From Cryptomeria japonica (Eukaryota > Streptophyta > Pinopsida > Cupressales > Cupressaceae), in NCBI RefSeq assembly GCF_030272615.1, contig NC_081407.1:97633897-97697896 (forward strand): a stretch of 64,000 bases of DNA, written 5' to 3'. The notes beneath the pieces are model-generated. The model saw only the letters and a list, made by a program, of their open reading frames with translations, did no database searches and had not been told where the DNA came from. The position numbers and the translations under genes were made by a program. Below, piece by piece: positions 21,116 through 32,900 of the stretch. Within the stretch, counting starts at the first letter, position 1. Each line of letters begins with the position of its first letter.

Positions 21116-22334
21116 TCAAGTGTAGAATTTATTCAGATGGATGTTGTTGGTTGGCTCATCAAGCATGTCCCCTTATGAAGTTGATAGCTGATATGCCCCT
21201 GATCCATAAGTTGATATGATGACAAAGGGTCCCAACCAGTTAGGTTCAAATTTCCCCTTCTTTTCCCGATCTTGTTGATTTCAAGGATTTTCTTTTAGGA
21301 CTAGATCACCAATTTTGAGTGTCCTTGGTATGACCTTGTGATTGTAGCTTCAACACATTCATTGTTGATATGCCTTGAGATGATCAAAGGCACATTGTCG
21401 GTGTTCGTCTAGCAGCTCTGGCTTTTGCAGTCTGTTGACTCGATACTCTTGATCTGGAATGATGCCTTTCAATGATACCTCGAGTGATGGAATCTCTACC
21501 TCAATAGGTAGGATAGCCTCTGATCCATACACCAATGAGTATGGTGTAGCTCCTGTGGGTGTGCAGATACTTGTTCTATATGCCCAAAGTGCAGGATTAA
21601 GTTGGACATGCCAATCTTTACCAGCATCATTCACTGTCTTCTTGAGAATCTTTAGGATTTTTTTGTTTGAGGCCTCTGCTTGGACATTCCCTTATGGATA
21701 ATATTATGTTGAAAAGAGATGCTAGATATGGAACCGTTCACAAAGTTCTTGTACATCTTGATTCTTGAAAGGTCATCCATTATCTGTGATAATAGAACTA
21801 GGAATTCCATACCGACAGATGAGGTAGTTCAAAATGAACAAAGATATCTGCTTGCCGGTAATTGTGGTTAACGAAACTGCCATACTCTATTTTGTGAAGT
21901 ATTGAGTGGCTGTGATGATAAACTTGTGACCATTTGATGAGAAATGATGAATCTTTCCTACGAGGTCAAGTCCCCATTGGCAGAAAGTCCATGACGTGGT
22001 GAATGGTTTTAGCTCCTGGCTTGGTGCATGTATAAGATTGCCATGAATTTGGCATTTTGGACATTTTTCCAGCAAACTGATATGATTATTTTTCCATGGT
22101 TGGCCAATAATATCCCATCCTTAAAAGTTTCTTGGTGAGAGTAGGACCACTTGAATGTGTGCCACAAATACCTTTGTGAAGTTCTTGCAAGACGGTTTTA
22201 GATTCGTTACGATCAAGACACCGAGGAAGAGTACCATCAAGACCACGACGGTAAAGTGTGTCAGTAGTTAGGGTATAACGGGTTGCTTGAAAAATGAAGT
22301 TGCATTTTTGGTTTTGGGATAGGTCTAGTGGAAG
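21116..22334 (-). pseudogene. Integrase of element D
   Basis: The minus-strand order is a pre-finger segment (LPLDLSQNQKCNFIFQATRY), an HHCC zinc finger (HKGICGTHSS and CPKCQIHG), a core with LICRYGIP and TDNG and the QAEASNK glutamate, then WHVQLNPALWAYRTS, the GATPYSLVYGSEA block and a C-terminal GPFVIISTYGSGAYQLS. It ends NKFYT near 21116. Several stops (for example after ATQYFTK near 21887 and in DNG*PF) break it. This is the best integrase of the Tat type in the window and the reference for what element A lost. Confidence 0.9.
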
Positions 22335-22340
22335 CATATT

Positions 22341-22712
22341 GTGATGCAGGAGCATCTTCGGTCGATGAGAAATCTTGCATCATCCAAAAATATTTCATTT
22401 CAATTTTGTTCTTGTTTAGTTTTTTGTGCAGTTTTCTGTGTTCTTATCGGTAGTTGCTTGTTCTTTGTGGAAGATCTTATTTTTGGTTTCTAGGCTGGTT
22501 CATGTCCTTAATTCCATATTTCCAATTCATTTAGTTTTTTTTCCAGTCAATTATCGCTTCCAGTTGACTATTTCTGGGTTTTGGGACAATTCATGTGCTT
22601 ACCAGTTGGTTTTCCTTCATTACCGACGTGATTCTTGGCGTGTGGATCTATCTTGGGTCTTGTCCAATGTTCTTTGGCATGTGGTAGACCTTCCTGGTGA
22701 ACCACATTGCAT
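22341..22712 (+). other. Left arm of insertion F
   Basis: About 370 bp of T-rich non-coding sequence runs up to element B. It would be the 5' leader of the F ORF, which begins at 30456 just after B. I recognise no motif. Confidence 0.5.
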
Positions 22713-22717
22713 GGTTG

Positions 22718-23212
22718 TGTTATGCCCTACATACCTAACCCCCATTAGTTTCCTTGTGTTGAAAATATGGGTCCCTCTTTTGCTTTCGGTTGCTTTGTTT
22801 TGAGTTTTGTTTGGCAACCTCGGAACCTCGGATTCCCAAGGTCTCCTTTGTTTGTTTTTGCTTTGACCTACCCTAAAACCTTGAGGTTGGTCTCCTTTGT
22901 TTGTTTGTTGGTGCACAACCCCGGAACCCTAGATCTCCGAAGTTCCGAAGTTGTGCCTTGTCTTTTCCTTTTTTGTTGAAGCCTCGAAACTTCGGAGTCC
23001 CCAAGTCCCGATTTCTTTGCATGTTGTTTTGTCTTCTTTCCTTGGAACTTCGGAGTCTCTAAGTTCTGAGGTTGTCTTGTTAGATGACCCTGAAACCCCA
23101 GAACCTTGGAGTTTCGAACTCATTTTGTTCTTGTTTACCCCGGAACTCCAGAACCTTGGAGTCCCGAGGTCCCTTTTGCCTTCTACCTCGGAACCCCTAA
23201 GTCCCGAGGTAC
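22718..23212 (+). repeat. Element B 5' LTR, truncated
   Basis: The copy matches 28960-29500 up to about CCCGAGGT at 23212, then changes to coding-like sequence. It lacks the TATA box and downstream part seen in the other copy. It contains several CCTCGGAACC / GTTCCGAGG palindromic units. Confidence 0.85.
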
Positions 23213-24000
23213 TTAGATATTGCCCTGAACAAAAGAAGACTCTCCTTAGGAAGTTGGAACTGTTAGAGTCATAGAGCAATTAGGTTAAGATGGCTGACTT
23301 GAATGAAGTCGATGCCAATATTAGTAGCGATGCAATTGAGAACCCACCATTTTTACTTATTTTAAGGATATGTGGAAAGAATCTACACAACTATTTGGTA
23401 GATTTAGGTGCTTCAGGAAATGTAATGCCCTACTCTATATGTTAGAAGCTCGGTCTCAACCCAGTACGTGCAAACATTAAGGTGGTACAACTAGAAAAGA
23501 CTAAGGTTAATGTAATTGGAGAATTAAAAGATGTATACATCCAATTGGGTGTTGATCCCTGTATATCTCATTACATCGACATTCAAGTGGTGGATATTCC
23601 AGAGGTATATGGGATTCTCCTCAGTAGGGATTGGTCAAAAACTTTAGGAGGCTATTTCTCAACCTATTTTACATACTTATGGCTTCCATGGAAGGGGGTG
23701 ACCAACCAGATCCGAATTGATAGTGAACCCAAGTTGAAGAAGTTGGTCACAGATTATGGAGCTCCCAATGAGGTGGCATATGCTGAAGTGAGTCTAGGAG
23801 TCTATAGAGTAAATGAAATCCTCACTTTCTCTGCACCCGCCCTTCCCCAATTACGTCAAGCTGATATGACCACATATAGAGGGCAGGTCAAAGGTTTTAT
23901 TACAATAGTAAAACAAGGGATGAATTTATTGGGGGATACTATGAAAATACAAGATTTGCTGCTTCCAAAATGGCGTCAAATACATAATGAGGAGCACTAA
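23213..24000 (+). pseudogene. Aspartic protease region of element B
   Basis: The frame includes ENPPFLLILRICGKNLHNYL, then VDLGASGNVMPYSI (protease active-site loop) and VQLEKTKVNVIGELKDVYIQ, with GILLSRDW near 23615. The active site reads D-L-G where D-S/T-G is expected, so it is probably inactive. A stop follows PYSIC near 23442; the open part 23482-24000 is 172 codons. The segment before 23290 is short remnant sequence at the LTR fusion point. Confidence 0.85.
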
Positions 24001-24990
24001 GAGATGTCATGTATCCCATGTCAGAACGAGATTACAAAGTTGATGAGCCTAGTCCCATGTGAGGACATTGATCATGTCATCAACATGGAAGAAATTCAAG
24101 TTCCAAGTTGCAAGGGAGTAATACCCCAAACAATGGATCTTATAAACGCAACTTCCCAGTTGGGACAATGCAACAAGGAGATCTTCATGGTTGAGGTTGG
24201 TAGACAAGAGGATGAGAATATCCCACCTAAGAAGGAGAATGAAGAAACCCAATCTCAAGTGCAACCTCAAGTGGAACAAACCACTCCTAACACCCTTGAA
24301 GTATTCTTGCAACCGGTAATTGAACAACCTCAGGTGTTGCAAGATATTGAACTTGAGAGACAACAATCACCTCTGGAAATTAAGTTGATCATTGACCCCA
24401 AGGAGAAGAATGCAAAGAAATTAAAAGATGAAATATGGTTTTTAAAGTTTGATGGGTCAATATCCAAGCAAGGAAGTGGAGCAGGCATAGAGTTAACAAG
24501 CCCAAAGGGAAAACCTTTCTAGCCTCCCACCGACTCCAATTCCCTTGCACTAATTATATGACGGAATATGAGGCCCTAATTAGAGGACTACTCTTCGCTC
24601 ATAAGAAGGGAGCCAAATGCTTCATAGTGCAGGGAGATTCTAAATTGGTAGTCAAACAAGTACGAAGCCAATATGCATGTCACGATAAAAGGTTAGCAGC
24701 ATATAGGAATAGAGTATGGGGTTTGGTTGATGATTTTGATGCTTTCAATATTCCACTAGTACCAAGGAAAGTAAATGAAATATCAGATGCATTGGCTGTA
24801 GCAGCAAGTACATTAGAACCAGTGAGCCAATCCCCTTTGAAGAAGTTTTTTGTAGAGTTGGTCTCCACACCTACTGTGCCTGATAATATCGAACACTTTC
24901 AAGTTTTCCAGGATGATACCCACATTCTAGCATTTCTTGCCAATTTAGGGGCTTTTGAAGAACAAATCATTGATGAAAAGGATAGATAAA
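24001..24990 (+). pseudogene. Linker plus upstream RNase H domain of element B
   Basis: After an acidic Gln/Glu-rich linker (24004-24420) comes an RNase H of the extra (aRNH) type: WFLKFDGSISKQGSGAG (Asp), TEYEALIRGLL (Glu), IVQGDSKLVVKQV (Asp) and VNEISDALAVAAS (Asp). All four catalytic residues are visible. One stop near 24520 interrupts it. Then DDTHILAFLANLG leads toward RT. The domain lies between protease and RT, unlike element D where it follows the first RNase H. I recall plant database polyproteins with this order but cannot check. Confidence 0.88.
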
Positions 24991-25004
24991 ATGATCTTGA
25001 TGAA

Positions 25005-26190
25005 GTGGGTGACGAAGAAATTTTGAATTTACCAACTAACGTTATTCCTAAAGGTATGGTCACCTTAGAGAGACTTTTTGACTTTGATCCCAGGGTAAAA
25101 GAGAGATTAACAATGGATTCAGATGCCAGGAAATATGAACCACATAATATTGGTCCAGAAGGCCAAGAGAAGATAGGGTATATTGGGAAGATTTGTACTC
25201 AAAATGAAAGAGAGAAAATTCTATAAATCTTGAAAGAGTTCATTGATGTAATAGCATGGGGATATGAAGATCTAAAAACTTTCAATACATCGATCATCAC
25301 CCATGTTATACCCTTGAAACCCAATATAAAGTCGTTCAAGTAGAAGCAACGACCGGTTAATTCATTGATAGAACCCTTGATTTTCAAGGAAGTACAAAAG
25401 TTGCTCTCTGCTAAGATTATTTTCCCAGTATGTCAATCTACTTGGGTCACCAATTTGGTGCCAGTAAGGAAAAAGAATAGGTAAATTTGGCTTTGTGTGG
25501 ACTTTCACAACCTTAATAAGGCGTATGAAAAAGATAATTACCTGCTTCCTTCCTTGGATGAAGTACTGCAAATTGTCAATGGTTCATAAATGATGTCATT
25601 CTTAGATGGTTATTCTGGATATAACCATGTTTTGGTGAACTATGAGGATCATATGAAAACAACGTTTATGATGAAGTGGGGAACATATGCATACCGAAGG
25701 ATGACATTTGGGTTAATTAATGTTGGGGAGACATTCCAAAGAGAAATGGATACAGCCTTCAAAGATCTGATTGGCAAATGTATTATTATATATATATGGA
25801 TGACTTGACTATATTTTCCAAGGTCAGAGAAGATCACTCGGACCACATTCGGAAAGTTCTGGAGAGATGTCTAAGATATGGGATTTACCTTAACCCCAAG
25901 AAGTATGTATTTGGAGTGGCTAAAGGAAAGCTCCTTGGTCATGTAATCTTTGAAAGGGGGATATCTATAGACCCAAATCGAGTAGAAGCTTTGTTGAAAT
26001 TACAAATGTCTGGCAGTAAAAAGGAAATGAGATCTTTCTTTGGGAAGATCAATTTTGTCAGAAAATTTATCACTGGGTTTGCATAAATAGTCAAGCCATT
26101 ATATGAAATGATAAAGAAGGATTCTAAGATCGAATGGACTACTGAATCAAATGAGGCTTTCTCTTAGATCAAGAAATCCATTGTTGAAGC
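25005..26190 (+). pseudogene. Reverse transcriptase of element B
   Basis: In order: ILKEFIDVIAWGYEDLKTF, TNLVPVRKKN, CVDFHNLNKAYEKDNY, MMSFLDGYSGYNHVLV (Asp), AYRRMTFGLINVGETFQREM, then the YMDD box near 25790 and LNPKKYVFGVAKGKLLGHV. Near 25785 a run of TA repeats shifts the frame by two bases, right before YMDDLTIFSK. Other stops are near 25223, 25340, 25481 and 25587. It ends in the connection FFGKINFVRKFI. Confidence 0.92.
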
Positions 26191-26640
26191 TCCCGTATTA
26201 ACTAGTCCTGACTATACTCTATCTTTTTACATATATTTTTTTGCTTCGTTACACTCAGGAGTAGCTATTTTGATGCAGAGGCAAGTAGGGGACGAGAAAC
26301 CCATTGCTTTTTTGTGCTCCCCTTTCAAGAGTGCTGAGGTGAGAAATTCTGCTCTTGAAAAACATGCTTTCGCTTTAGTAAGATTAGTCAAGAAATTCAG
26401 GTATTATATCTTGAGGACTAAAATCTACGCGATTGAACCTAATCAAGCGGTGAAGTCACTGCTTATGCAGTCAGAGTTGGGAGAACGTCGAGGGAAATGG
26501 ATGGAAATTTTACAAGAGTTTGATCTGGAGATGCATCCAATGAATTTAGTCAAAGGCCAAGGATTGTCTCAAGCTATTGTGACTGACATCCCTCAAATCC
26601 AGTGCCAACAGTATACGTTGGAGTCATTCACTCAGGACCC
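26191..26640 (+). pseudogene. RT-linked RNase H of element B
   Basis: The gypsy-type RNase H follows RT: VAILMQRQVGDEKPIAFLC, ALEKHAFALVRLVKKFRYYI and MEILQEFDLEMHPMNLVKGQ. The open frame 26270-26794 (174 codons) covers most of it. With the domain at 24430 this gives element B two RNase H domains on opposite sides of RT. Confidence 0.88.
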
Positions 26641-27887
26641 GTGGTACACGGATTTGGTTTTTATATTGCTGAATAATAAGTGTCCCGAGGGATTGACAGC
26701 CATACAAAGAGAATCTTTAATGCTCAAAAGTGCCAATTATATGATCAAGGATTCGACACTTTGTAGAAAGAATTACAAAGGTATTTACCTTTGATGTCTT
26801 GATCATCAAGAAGCCCGTAACATGATTGAGGAATTCCACGGGAAGTATGGTACAAATCATGGGTCGGTGGATGCCACTACACATCAAATTTTGAAGGCTA
26901 GATATTACTGGACTAATATTTTTAAGGATACTCATGAGCATATTCATCGCTGTCATATGTGCCAAACCACAACTTCTAGAGAGGAATCCTGCCATGCCTC
27001 TCGAACCAGTGTTCGAGGTAAGACCTTTCACCCAATGGGCACTGGATTTCTTAGGTGTCATTAATCCTAACTCGTCTACATGACATAAGTTAATTCTTAC
27101 CGCAACGGATTACTATACCCAATGGATGGAAGCCATTGCATGTCAAAATGCTACTGCGGAGGTAGTCTTGAAATTCATTGAAGAACACATCATCACCAGG
27201 TTTGGTATGTTGTTCGCTCTCGTATGTCACAATGGTCCTGCTTTTACTTCTACACAGTTAATGCAATGGTCATATGAATATAAGGTGATATTGAAATTTT
27301 TATCCAACTACTATCCACAAGGTAACGAAGTAGCCGAATCTATGAACAAGAACATCCTAGATGTCATTAAAAAGCTACTCGAGAAGAATCCTAGGGACTG
27401 GCATAATCAGTTTAGATACGCCTTATGGGCTGATCGAACCAGAGTAAAAGCCGCCCTAGGAACTTCTCCGTATTACCTTGTTTATGGCCAAACTCCTGTC
27501 TTCCTGATAAATTTGCAAATACCTGTCCTTCAGTTAATGAAAGAACTTGAAATTAAGGATCATTTAGAGGTTCACCTCATAAATCTATTAAAAGTTGATG
27601 AAAAAAGGATTAATACCTTACAACACTTTGCCAAGCACCAAGCCAATGTTAAGTGATGGTTTGACAAAAGAGCCAAGGTGAAAGCCTTTCAGATCTCTGA
27701 CCTAGTTCTGTTATGGGATAAGGCCAAGGAGAAGAAAGGTGATCACCACAAGTTTGAAAGGTTGTGGTTAGGTCCTTACCAAATAGCCAAAATTTTAGGA
27801 GAAAACACCTTTAGGTTAAGCTCTTTAACTGGAGAACTTGTACCATTGCCCGTCAATGGTCAGTTCCTCAAACACTACTTTCATTAA
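26641..27887 (+). pseudogene. Integrase of element B
   Basis: An HHCC finger is seen as FHGKYGTNHGS, then HRCHMCQ (about 26830-26965). The core shows TATDYYTQWMEAI (first Asp) near 27100. Then FALVCHNGPAF has His where the second catalytic Asp is expected. NEVAESMNKN holds the Glu. ALWADRTRVKAALGTSPYYL and a C-terminal RLWLGPYQIAKILGENTFRL follow, ending NGQFLKHYFH at 27887. Frameshifts fall near 27000-27060 and 27655. Catalytic loss and frame breaks make it inactive. Confidence 0.9.
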
Positions 27888-28959
27888 CCCTCAGTGAAGC
27901 TTGACCTATTGTATATAGTAGATTAGTTGTATATAGAAGATTAGTTGTTTTTAATAGATTAGTTGCTTTTGTTTTGTTTGCTTTGTTGCTTGTTTGGGTT
28001 TTTGCATGTTTGTTGTGTTTTCTCTTTGTTGCATGCATGTTTCCCTTTTGTTTTTGTTTTCTTGTTTCATTTCATTTTGTTGTGTCGGGATATATATATT
28101 TATTCTCAAAGATTCTAAAAGGAAGGTGTCCTTTGCATAACAAGTTGCGAAATTTTGAGATACTTTGACTCTTTTCTATTTACAACTTCATTATCATTTG
28201 GTTAATTTTGAAATCTTTGTCTACAGTCGTTCAAAGTGGTATATAACAGTTTAAATATGATTTGAGTTTTTGACCCTCAATTAGAAAAAGTCTAGCTTGA
28301 TAACTCAACACTAGCATCACATTAAGATACATCAGAAAGTTTTGTAAGATATCAAATGAACTTGTTTCGAAGTGAAAAATCAGAAGTTAGGATGTTTCAC
28401 GTTATCCACTATGGTTCCCAACCCAGTAATCAGTCTTCAATGTTTTAAAATTTGCTTAAGGTTATTAAAGAAATAGTCCTTCTATATTCCACGATGTTTT
28501 TAGAAAAAGAAAATGGAAAAGAAAAGAAATGATCCTCTTAAAGAAACTAAAAATGGGTGTTTCAAGTAACCTCCACTGAAGCTATGGATGCCTAGCTGGC
28601 AGTGGAGCACTGCTTGACGGGAACTTGAGGTATCTCTGTCGGGGCTATGAACACCTGGTTGGTAGTAGAGCTATGCCCAGGATGACCTTACACGAAACAC
28701 ATTGGTTGACTTCACCTACGTAGCTTGGGACCAATTTTCTCTATTTATCTTCATTATTGAAAATAATGGAGTAATAAATCATGCGCACACACTTAAGAGT
28801 TAATCCTGTTCATTTTTAGACTTGGTTGTTTGTTCATTGATTCACTCATATTTTTCTCTTATATATCCTTTTGAATGATAGTAGCCTTAGGCATCGGGTT
28901 AACCAGAGATTTTGAAGTTCTAAATTGCCTAGAGTCATTTTTCCTAGATAGTCTCCATT
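27888..28959 (+). other. Element B 3' untranslated region
   Basis: The first part has repeated TATATAGTAGATTAGTTGT words (27910-27960) and a T/G-rich run. Near 28570-28690 GAAGCTATGGATGCC and GGGGCTATGAACACC recur as a diverged pair about 70 bp apart. No clear polypurine tract is visible beside 28960. There is no gene. Confidence 0.65.
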
Positions 28960-29049
28960 TGTTATGCCCTGCATACCTAAGCCCCATTAGTTTCCTTGTG
29001 TTGAAAATATGGGTCCCTCTTTTGCTTTATGTTGCTTTGTTTTGAGTTT

Positions 29050-30390
29050 TGTCTGGCAACCTTGGAACCTCGGAATCCCAGAGTCCTGAGCTCTCCTTTG
29101 TTTGTTTTTGCTTTGACCTACCCCAAAACCTTGAAGTCCCTAGGTTGGTCTCCTTTGTTTATTTGTTGGTGCACAACCCTGGAACCCCGGATCCTCGAAG
29201 TTCCAAAGTTGTGCCTTGTCTTTTCCTTTTTTGTTGAAGCCTCAGAACTTTGGGTTCTTCGCGTGCTGTTTTTTCTTCTTTCCTTGGAACTTCGGAGTCT
29301 CGATGTTCTGAGGTTGTCTTGTTAGACGACCTTGAAACCCCAGAGTTCTGTGGTTGTTTTGTTCTTGTTTACCCCGAAACTTCGAAAACCCAGAGTCCCG
29401 AGGTCCCCTTTGCCTTCTACCTTGGAACCCCAGAGCCCCAGAGTCTCGAGGTCCCTTTTGCCTTCTACCTCAGAACCCCAGAGCCCTGAAGTCCCGAGGT
29501 CTCTTTTTCTTTTTGTTGTTTTTGTTTGTTTTCTTGATTCACCCCAGAATCCTGGAACCCCGGAGTTCCGAGGTGGATTTTCGGTGTTTGTTTTCCTTTG
29601 ACCCCGGAGTCCTGAGGTCCGGTTTAAGGTGTTCATATGGACGAGGTTCGAGGGGGTATAAATAGAGAGAATGAGTTTTTCAAAGCTCATTTGTGCATTC
29701 AACTTTCCAGAGCTCTTTACTTCAACCTCCTTCCTTCATGCCTTCATCCTCTCGTGTTTTCTTTCGCATTCTTGGGAATTTTTCCTCACTAGGTTGGTGA
29801 TTTTATTGCTTTTCTTGCTGATTTCTAAGCTTAGATCTTTTTTTGTTTTGTGTGTTTCTTGTTTTCTTTTTTCATTTTTGTCTTGTTCTTGGTTCTCCGC
29901 GTGCCCTAGTTTTTCACCTTGGACCCCCAGAGTTCCGGGGTAGGTTGTTCTTCCCATGAACCCTGGAACCCCGAAGTCCCGAGGTCGATCTTGTTCCTTG
30001 TGTATGTTGAACCCAGAACCGCGGAACCTCAAAGTTCTAGATTGGCTTTCTAAAGAGCAATACCCTAGACTCTAGAAGTTATGAGGTCTGTCTTTTTGAG
30101 TTCACTGTGTTTACACCCTAGAACCCCAGATACCCGGAGTTCTGAAGTATCTTTTTGGGTGTCCTATTGATCTATCCCGGGACCCCAGAGTCCTGAAGTT
30201 AACCTCATATCTCAAACCCGGAACCCCGAAGTTCCAGACCCTTTTGCACTATATCAGGCCCGGAACCTCGGAACCCCAGAGTTCCAAACTTCATCCAGTT
30301 TACCCATTCCGGAACACCGGAGTTTCGGACTTTATGTTTTAAAGCCTAGCTACCCTGGAACCTCGGAACCCCGGAGTCCCGAGGTGGATG
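29050..30390. repeat. Degenerate palindrome array in the B LTR
   Basis: Many imperfect copies of GGAACCCCGGAGTTCCGAGG and shorter variants (CCTCGGAACC, CCCCAGAGTCCCGAGGT) recur every 40-90 bp, for example near 29400, 29560, 29950, 30225, 30270 and 30360. Each half pairs with its other half, so single strands could fold into hairpins. The truncated 5' LTR has the same array. Confidence 0.85.
29657..29665 (+). promoter_or_regulatory. TATA box of element B LTR
   Basis: TATAAATAG lies in a normal position inside the LTR, about 700 bp from its start. It would mark the U3/R boundary some 30 bp downstream. Confidence 0.65.
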
Positions 30391-30455
30391 AAGTTTTTAA
30401 TGTTTTTATACAATGAATTAATTCTTGGTTCTTTGTTGCAGGTTGAAGTGATTAG

Positions 30456-32900
30456 ATGGAACCAACTTCCAGCAAGAGAGGCAAAGAGATAAATAAACTT
30501 CCTGTAACAATGAAGTACCAGTACCAGGGGCAAATCTATGTATCAAAACTGGATGATCAAATCAAATGGGTCACAGACACTGAGGTAGGGCACATTGAAA
30601 TTGAGGATATCAGAGCACAATTAGACAAGCCAAGGCTAGAGGCCCCATTTAGAAGGATTAAAAGATCAGGCCTAGTGGAGGCTACTATCTTCCCACAGTC
30701 GGTACAGGTCCTTGAATTTATCATGACAATTGCTCAGTTTTATGATCCTGATAGTAGGAAATGCATAGATGCACAGGGTAAGATAGTAATTGATTTGTCT
30801 ATGGACATGTTAGGATTTGTGTTTGGGATTCCCACAAGAGATGAAATATTCCTTTCTACTGAAGAAGAAGCCTTAGGAATGTGGAACAGTAATGTGACCT
30901 CAAACAAGAGGCACATGAATGAAAATTGGTTGGAAGTAGAGAGGAAAATAGGCTTAAAGGCCACAGATATATTGAGGGCAGATTTCAAAGAGCCATAGAT
31001 GGATTTAATCATCATGTTGAGCAAGGCCTTTGGCAAGTCTGACTACAAGCACTTTCATCCCTGGATGTTCCATTTTATGACTACCATCCTCATAGCGAAG
31101 CAGTATTTTGACTGGGTGCAAATCCTCTTAGATAATATATGTAAATAGATGAAGGAGGTGCACCAAACCAAGAAGTTCTTTTTCACTTCTTATGTCATTT
31201 GGGTGGCTGCTTGAGCAGGTAAGTTCCCGAGCTTATAGGTGGAAGGCCAACTAGGAGATGAAGAAGGCTAGAAGAAAGTTTGGGAATATTATTCCCAACT
31301 CCCTCTAAATAATGCAAAGGCACACTAATGAGAGAAGATAAACAACTAATGGGAGAGGAGAGAGAACAAAATGAGGCTAAAGACCTGTTGAATGAGAAAT
31401 TAGTTTTAACTCCCCAGGATTAAGAAGATCTCTTAAAAGATATAGCTGCTGGGGATTTCACAAAGGAAGTCAGTGATAGGTTGGGAGAGTTTCACAAGAA
31501 GCAATAATTTAATGAAGATGTAGCTTTCCAGGCCGGTTCTTCTCATCGAATAACTTCATTCCAAGGATATAGAAGCACAGGAGCAGAGGATGGGGGCGAA
31601 GTAGAAGAACAGGTTGACATCCATATTGTAACCATTGACGTGGTACCACATGAAGATCACAAGGACAAAGATGTCCCTCAATGGCTCAAATTCACCTTTG
31701 AGAGGAAGAAAAGAAAAGTAGAGCTACCTAAAGTTACAATACAACAAGCAATCATGGAGGAACCAAGAAAGGTCAAGAAACCTAAGGTTGTACATCATCT
31801 ATCAAAAATAGGTTCCAGTGAAGTGGTTGCGGATGTGGCAGTTCCACTTCACATAGAGGGTCAATCCTCCCCAAAATACCAAGTATCTCAAGTAAAATTG
31901 GGCAAGCAAACAAAGTGGGGAGAGTTGGATACTTTAGAACTAGCCACCAGTGTCATCAGAGGAAGAATCGAGGAGTATACCTCCCACATAGAGCTTAAAG
32001 CACAACTGGAGTAGTACACGCAGCTGCTCGTAGAGATGGGCAAACCTCTAGATTCCTACAAAACCGACAATCTACCTTCAACCTCATCACTTCTAGAGGA
32101 AGAGGTAAAAGCATTAATGGAGGTAAGACAGGTGGCCGCTGCAGCGAAGTCATGGGCCCAAATAAATTCTTCCAAGATCATATTATTTTTGCAAAATACT
32201 ATGAAGGAGTATAAGGAGGCAGTACAGGTGAGAGGAGCATTAACTTCTTCTTCTTAGGAATGGGAGCGAAAGCTCAAAATGTTTAGTACACAGTTCCAGA
32301 TATTAAGTAAATTTTTGCACTTAGGAGACGAGGTAATAATAGAGGAAGACCTCTTGGGTGGTGATAGTTGTAAGAAATTGCAATCCTACACATACATTTT
32401 GGAACTAAAGATCGAGATGCTTCAACAGTATGTGAAGGATGTGGCATACATCTAAGTTCCTCTCCTTAAGGTAGTTTTGAAATATGAGGATTTTGTAAAG
32501 CATCTACTCGAAGTTTTTGGATTAGAGATAACTGATATAGGGGTCATGGAGGAAGAGCAAGTACTGAGTCAGTGGGATGCATATGAGGCCCAACATTTGG
32601 GACCTCCAGCTCAGTTTGATGTCACATTGATGGATAGATATACTTACATAATTACATAATGTCAAGAGGCAGCATAGACTATAGGGGAATTGGAGAAGAA
32701 AAGAGAGAAGACAAAGGAAATTTTGAAAAAGTAAAAATTTAGAATCAAGCATGTTGTTGATCCTCCCGCAGAGGAAGTTGCATGCATCATTAATAATTAT
32801 AAATCTTATAAAAAGAAGTAGAAGATGAACCTACAGTTACTAAATATAGAAGGCCTTATGAGAAGAAATTTTGCATGACTTCTTCACTGCTACTCCGACT
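30456..32900 (+). pseudogene. Long broken ORF of insertion F, possibly PMD-like
   Basis: The first piece (30456-30998, 180 codons) starts MEPTSSKRGKEINK and contains TIAQFYDPDSRKC, then GKIVIDLSMDMLGFVFGIP. That last pattern resembles the GEISVTLEDVYRILHIP segment of the PMD pseudogene in element A (G-[EK]-I...L...IP). Later pieces give HPWMFHFMTTILIAKQYF, a basic KKRKVELPK stretch near 31705, and coiled-coil-like segments to 32660. Stops and frame changes are frequent. The ORF belongs to F and not to B, because the B TSD lies at 30441-30445. Its function is unknown; PMD relationship is only suggested. Confidence 0.55.

Larger units (their letters stand above)
22718..30440 (+). mobile_element. 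Element B: gypsy LTR retrotransposon with an extra RNase H before RT
   Basis: Both LTR copies begin TGTTATGCCCT (22718 and 28960), and the second ends TTTGTTGCA at 30440. GGTTG is at 22713-22717 and again at 30441-30445, a 5-bp TSD that proves insertion into F. Coding is on plus: protease, RNase H, RT, RNase H, integrase. The 5' LTR is cut to about 0.5 kb and joined to sequence just before protease, so U5, PBS, leader and gag are gone. Many stops and frameshifts are present; it is dead. Confidence 0.88.
28960..30440 (+). repeat. Element B 3' LTR
   Basis: The 1481-bp LTR starts TGTTATGCCCTGCATACC and ends TTCTTTGTTGCA, followed by the GGTTG TSD. A TATA box (TATAAATAG) is at 29657-29665. Upstream and downstream of it the sequence is packed with CG-rich palindromic units, quite unlike the AT-rich surroundings. 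Confidence 0.88.

Noticed and set aside
22951-23279. Overlapping open frames on both strands near the B 5' LTR
   Set aside because: They fall on the CG-rich palindromic array of the LTR, which is open in several frames at once.
29029-29702. Several overlapping 80-126-codon frames on both strands
   Set aside because: Again the palindrome array of the B 3' LTR; repeats of PRNPGT/EVPRS-type text are translation of the repeat.
30456-30998. First thought to be an ORF1 just downstream of the B LTR, making a second B copy
   Set aside because: GGTTG at 30441-30445 matches the left TSD of B, so this ORF belongs to host insertion F, not to B.
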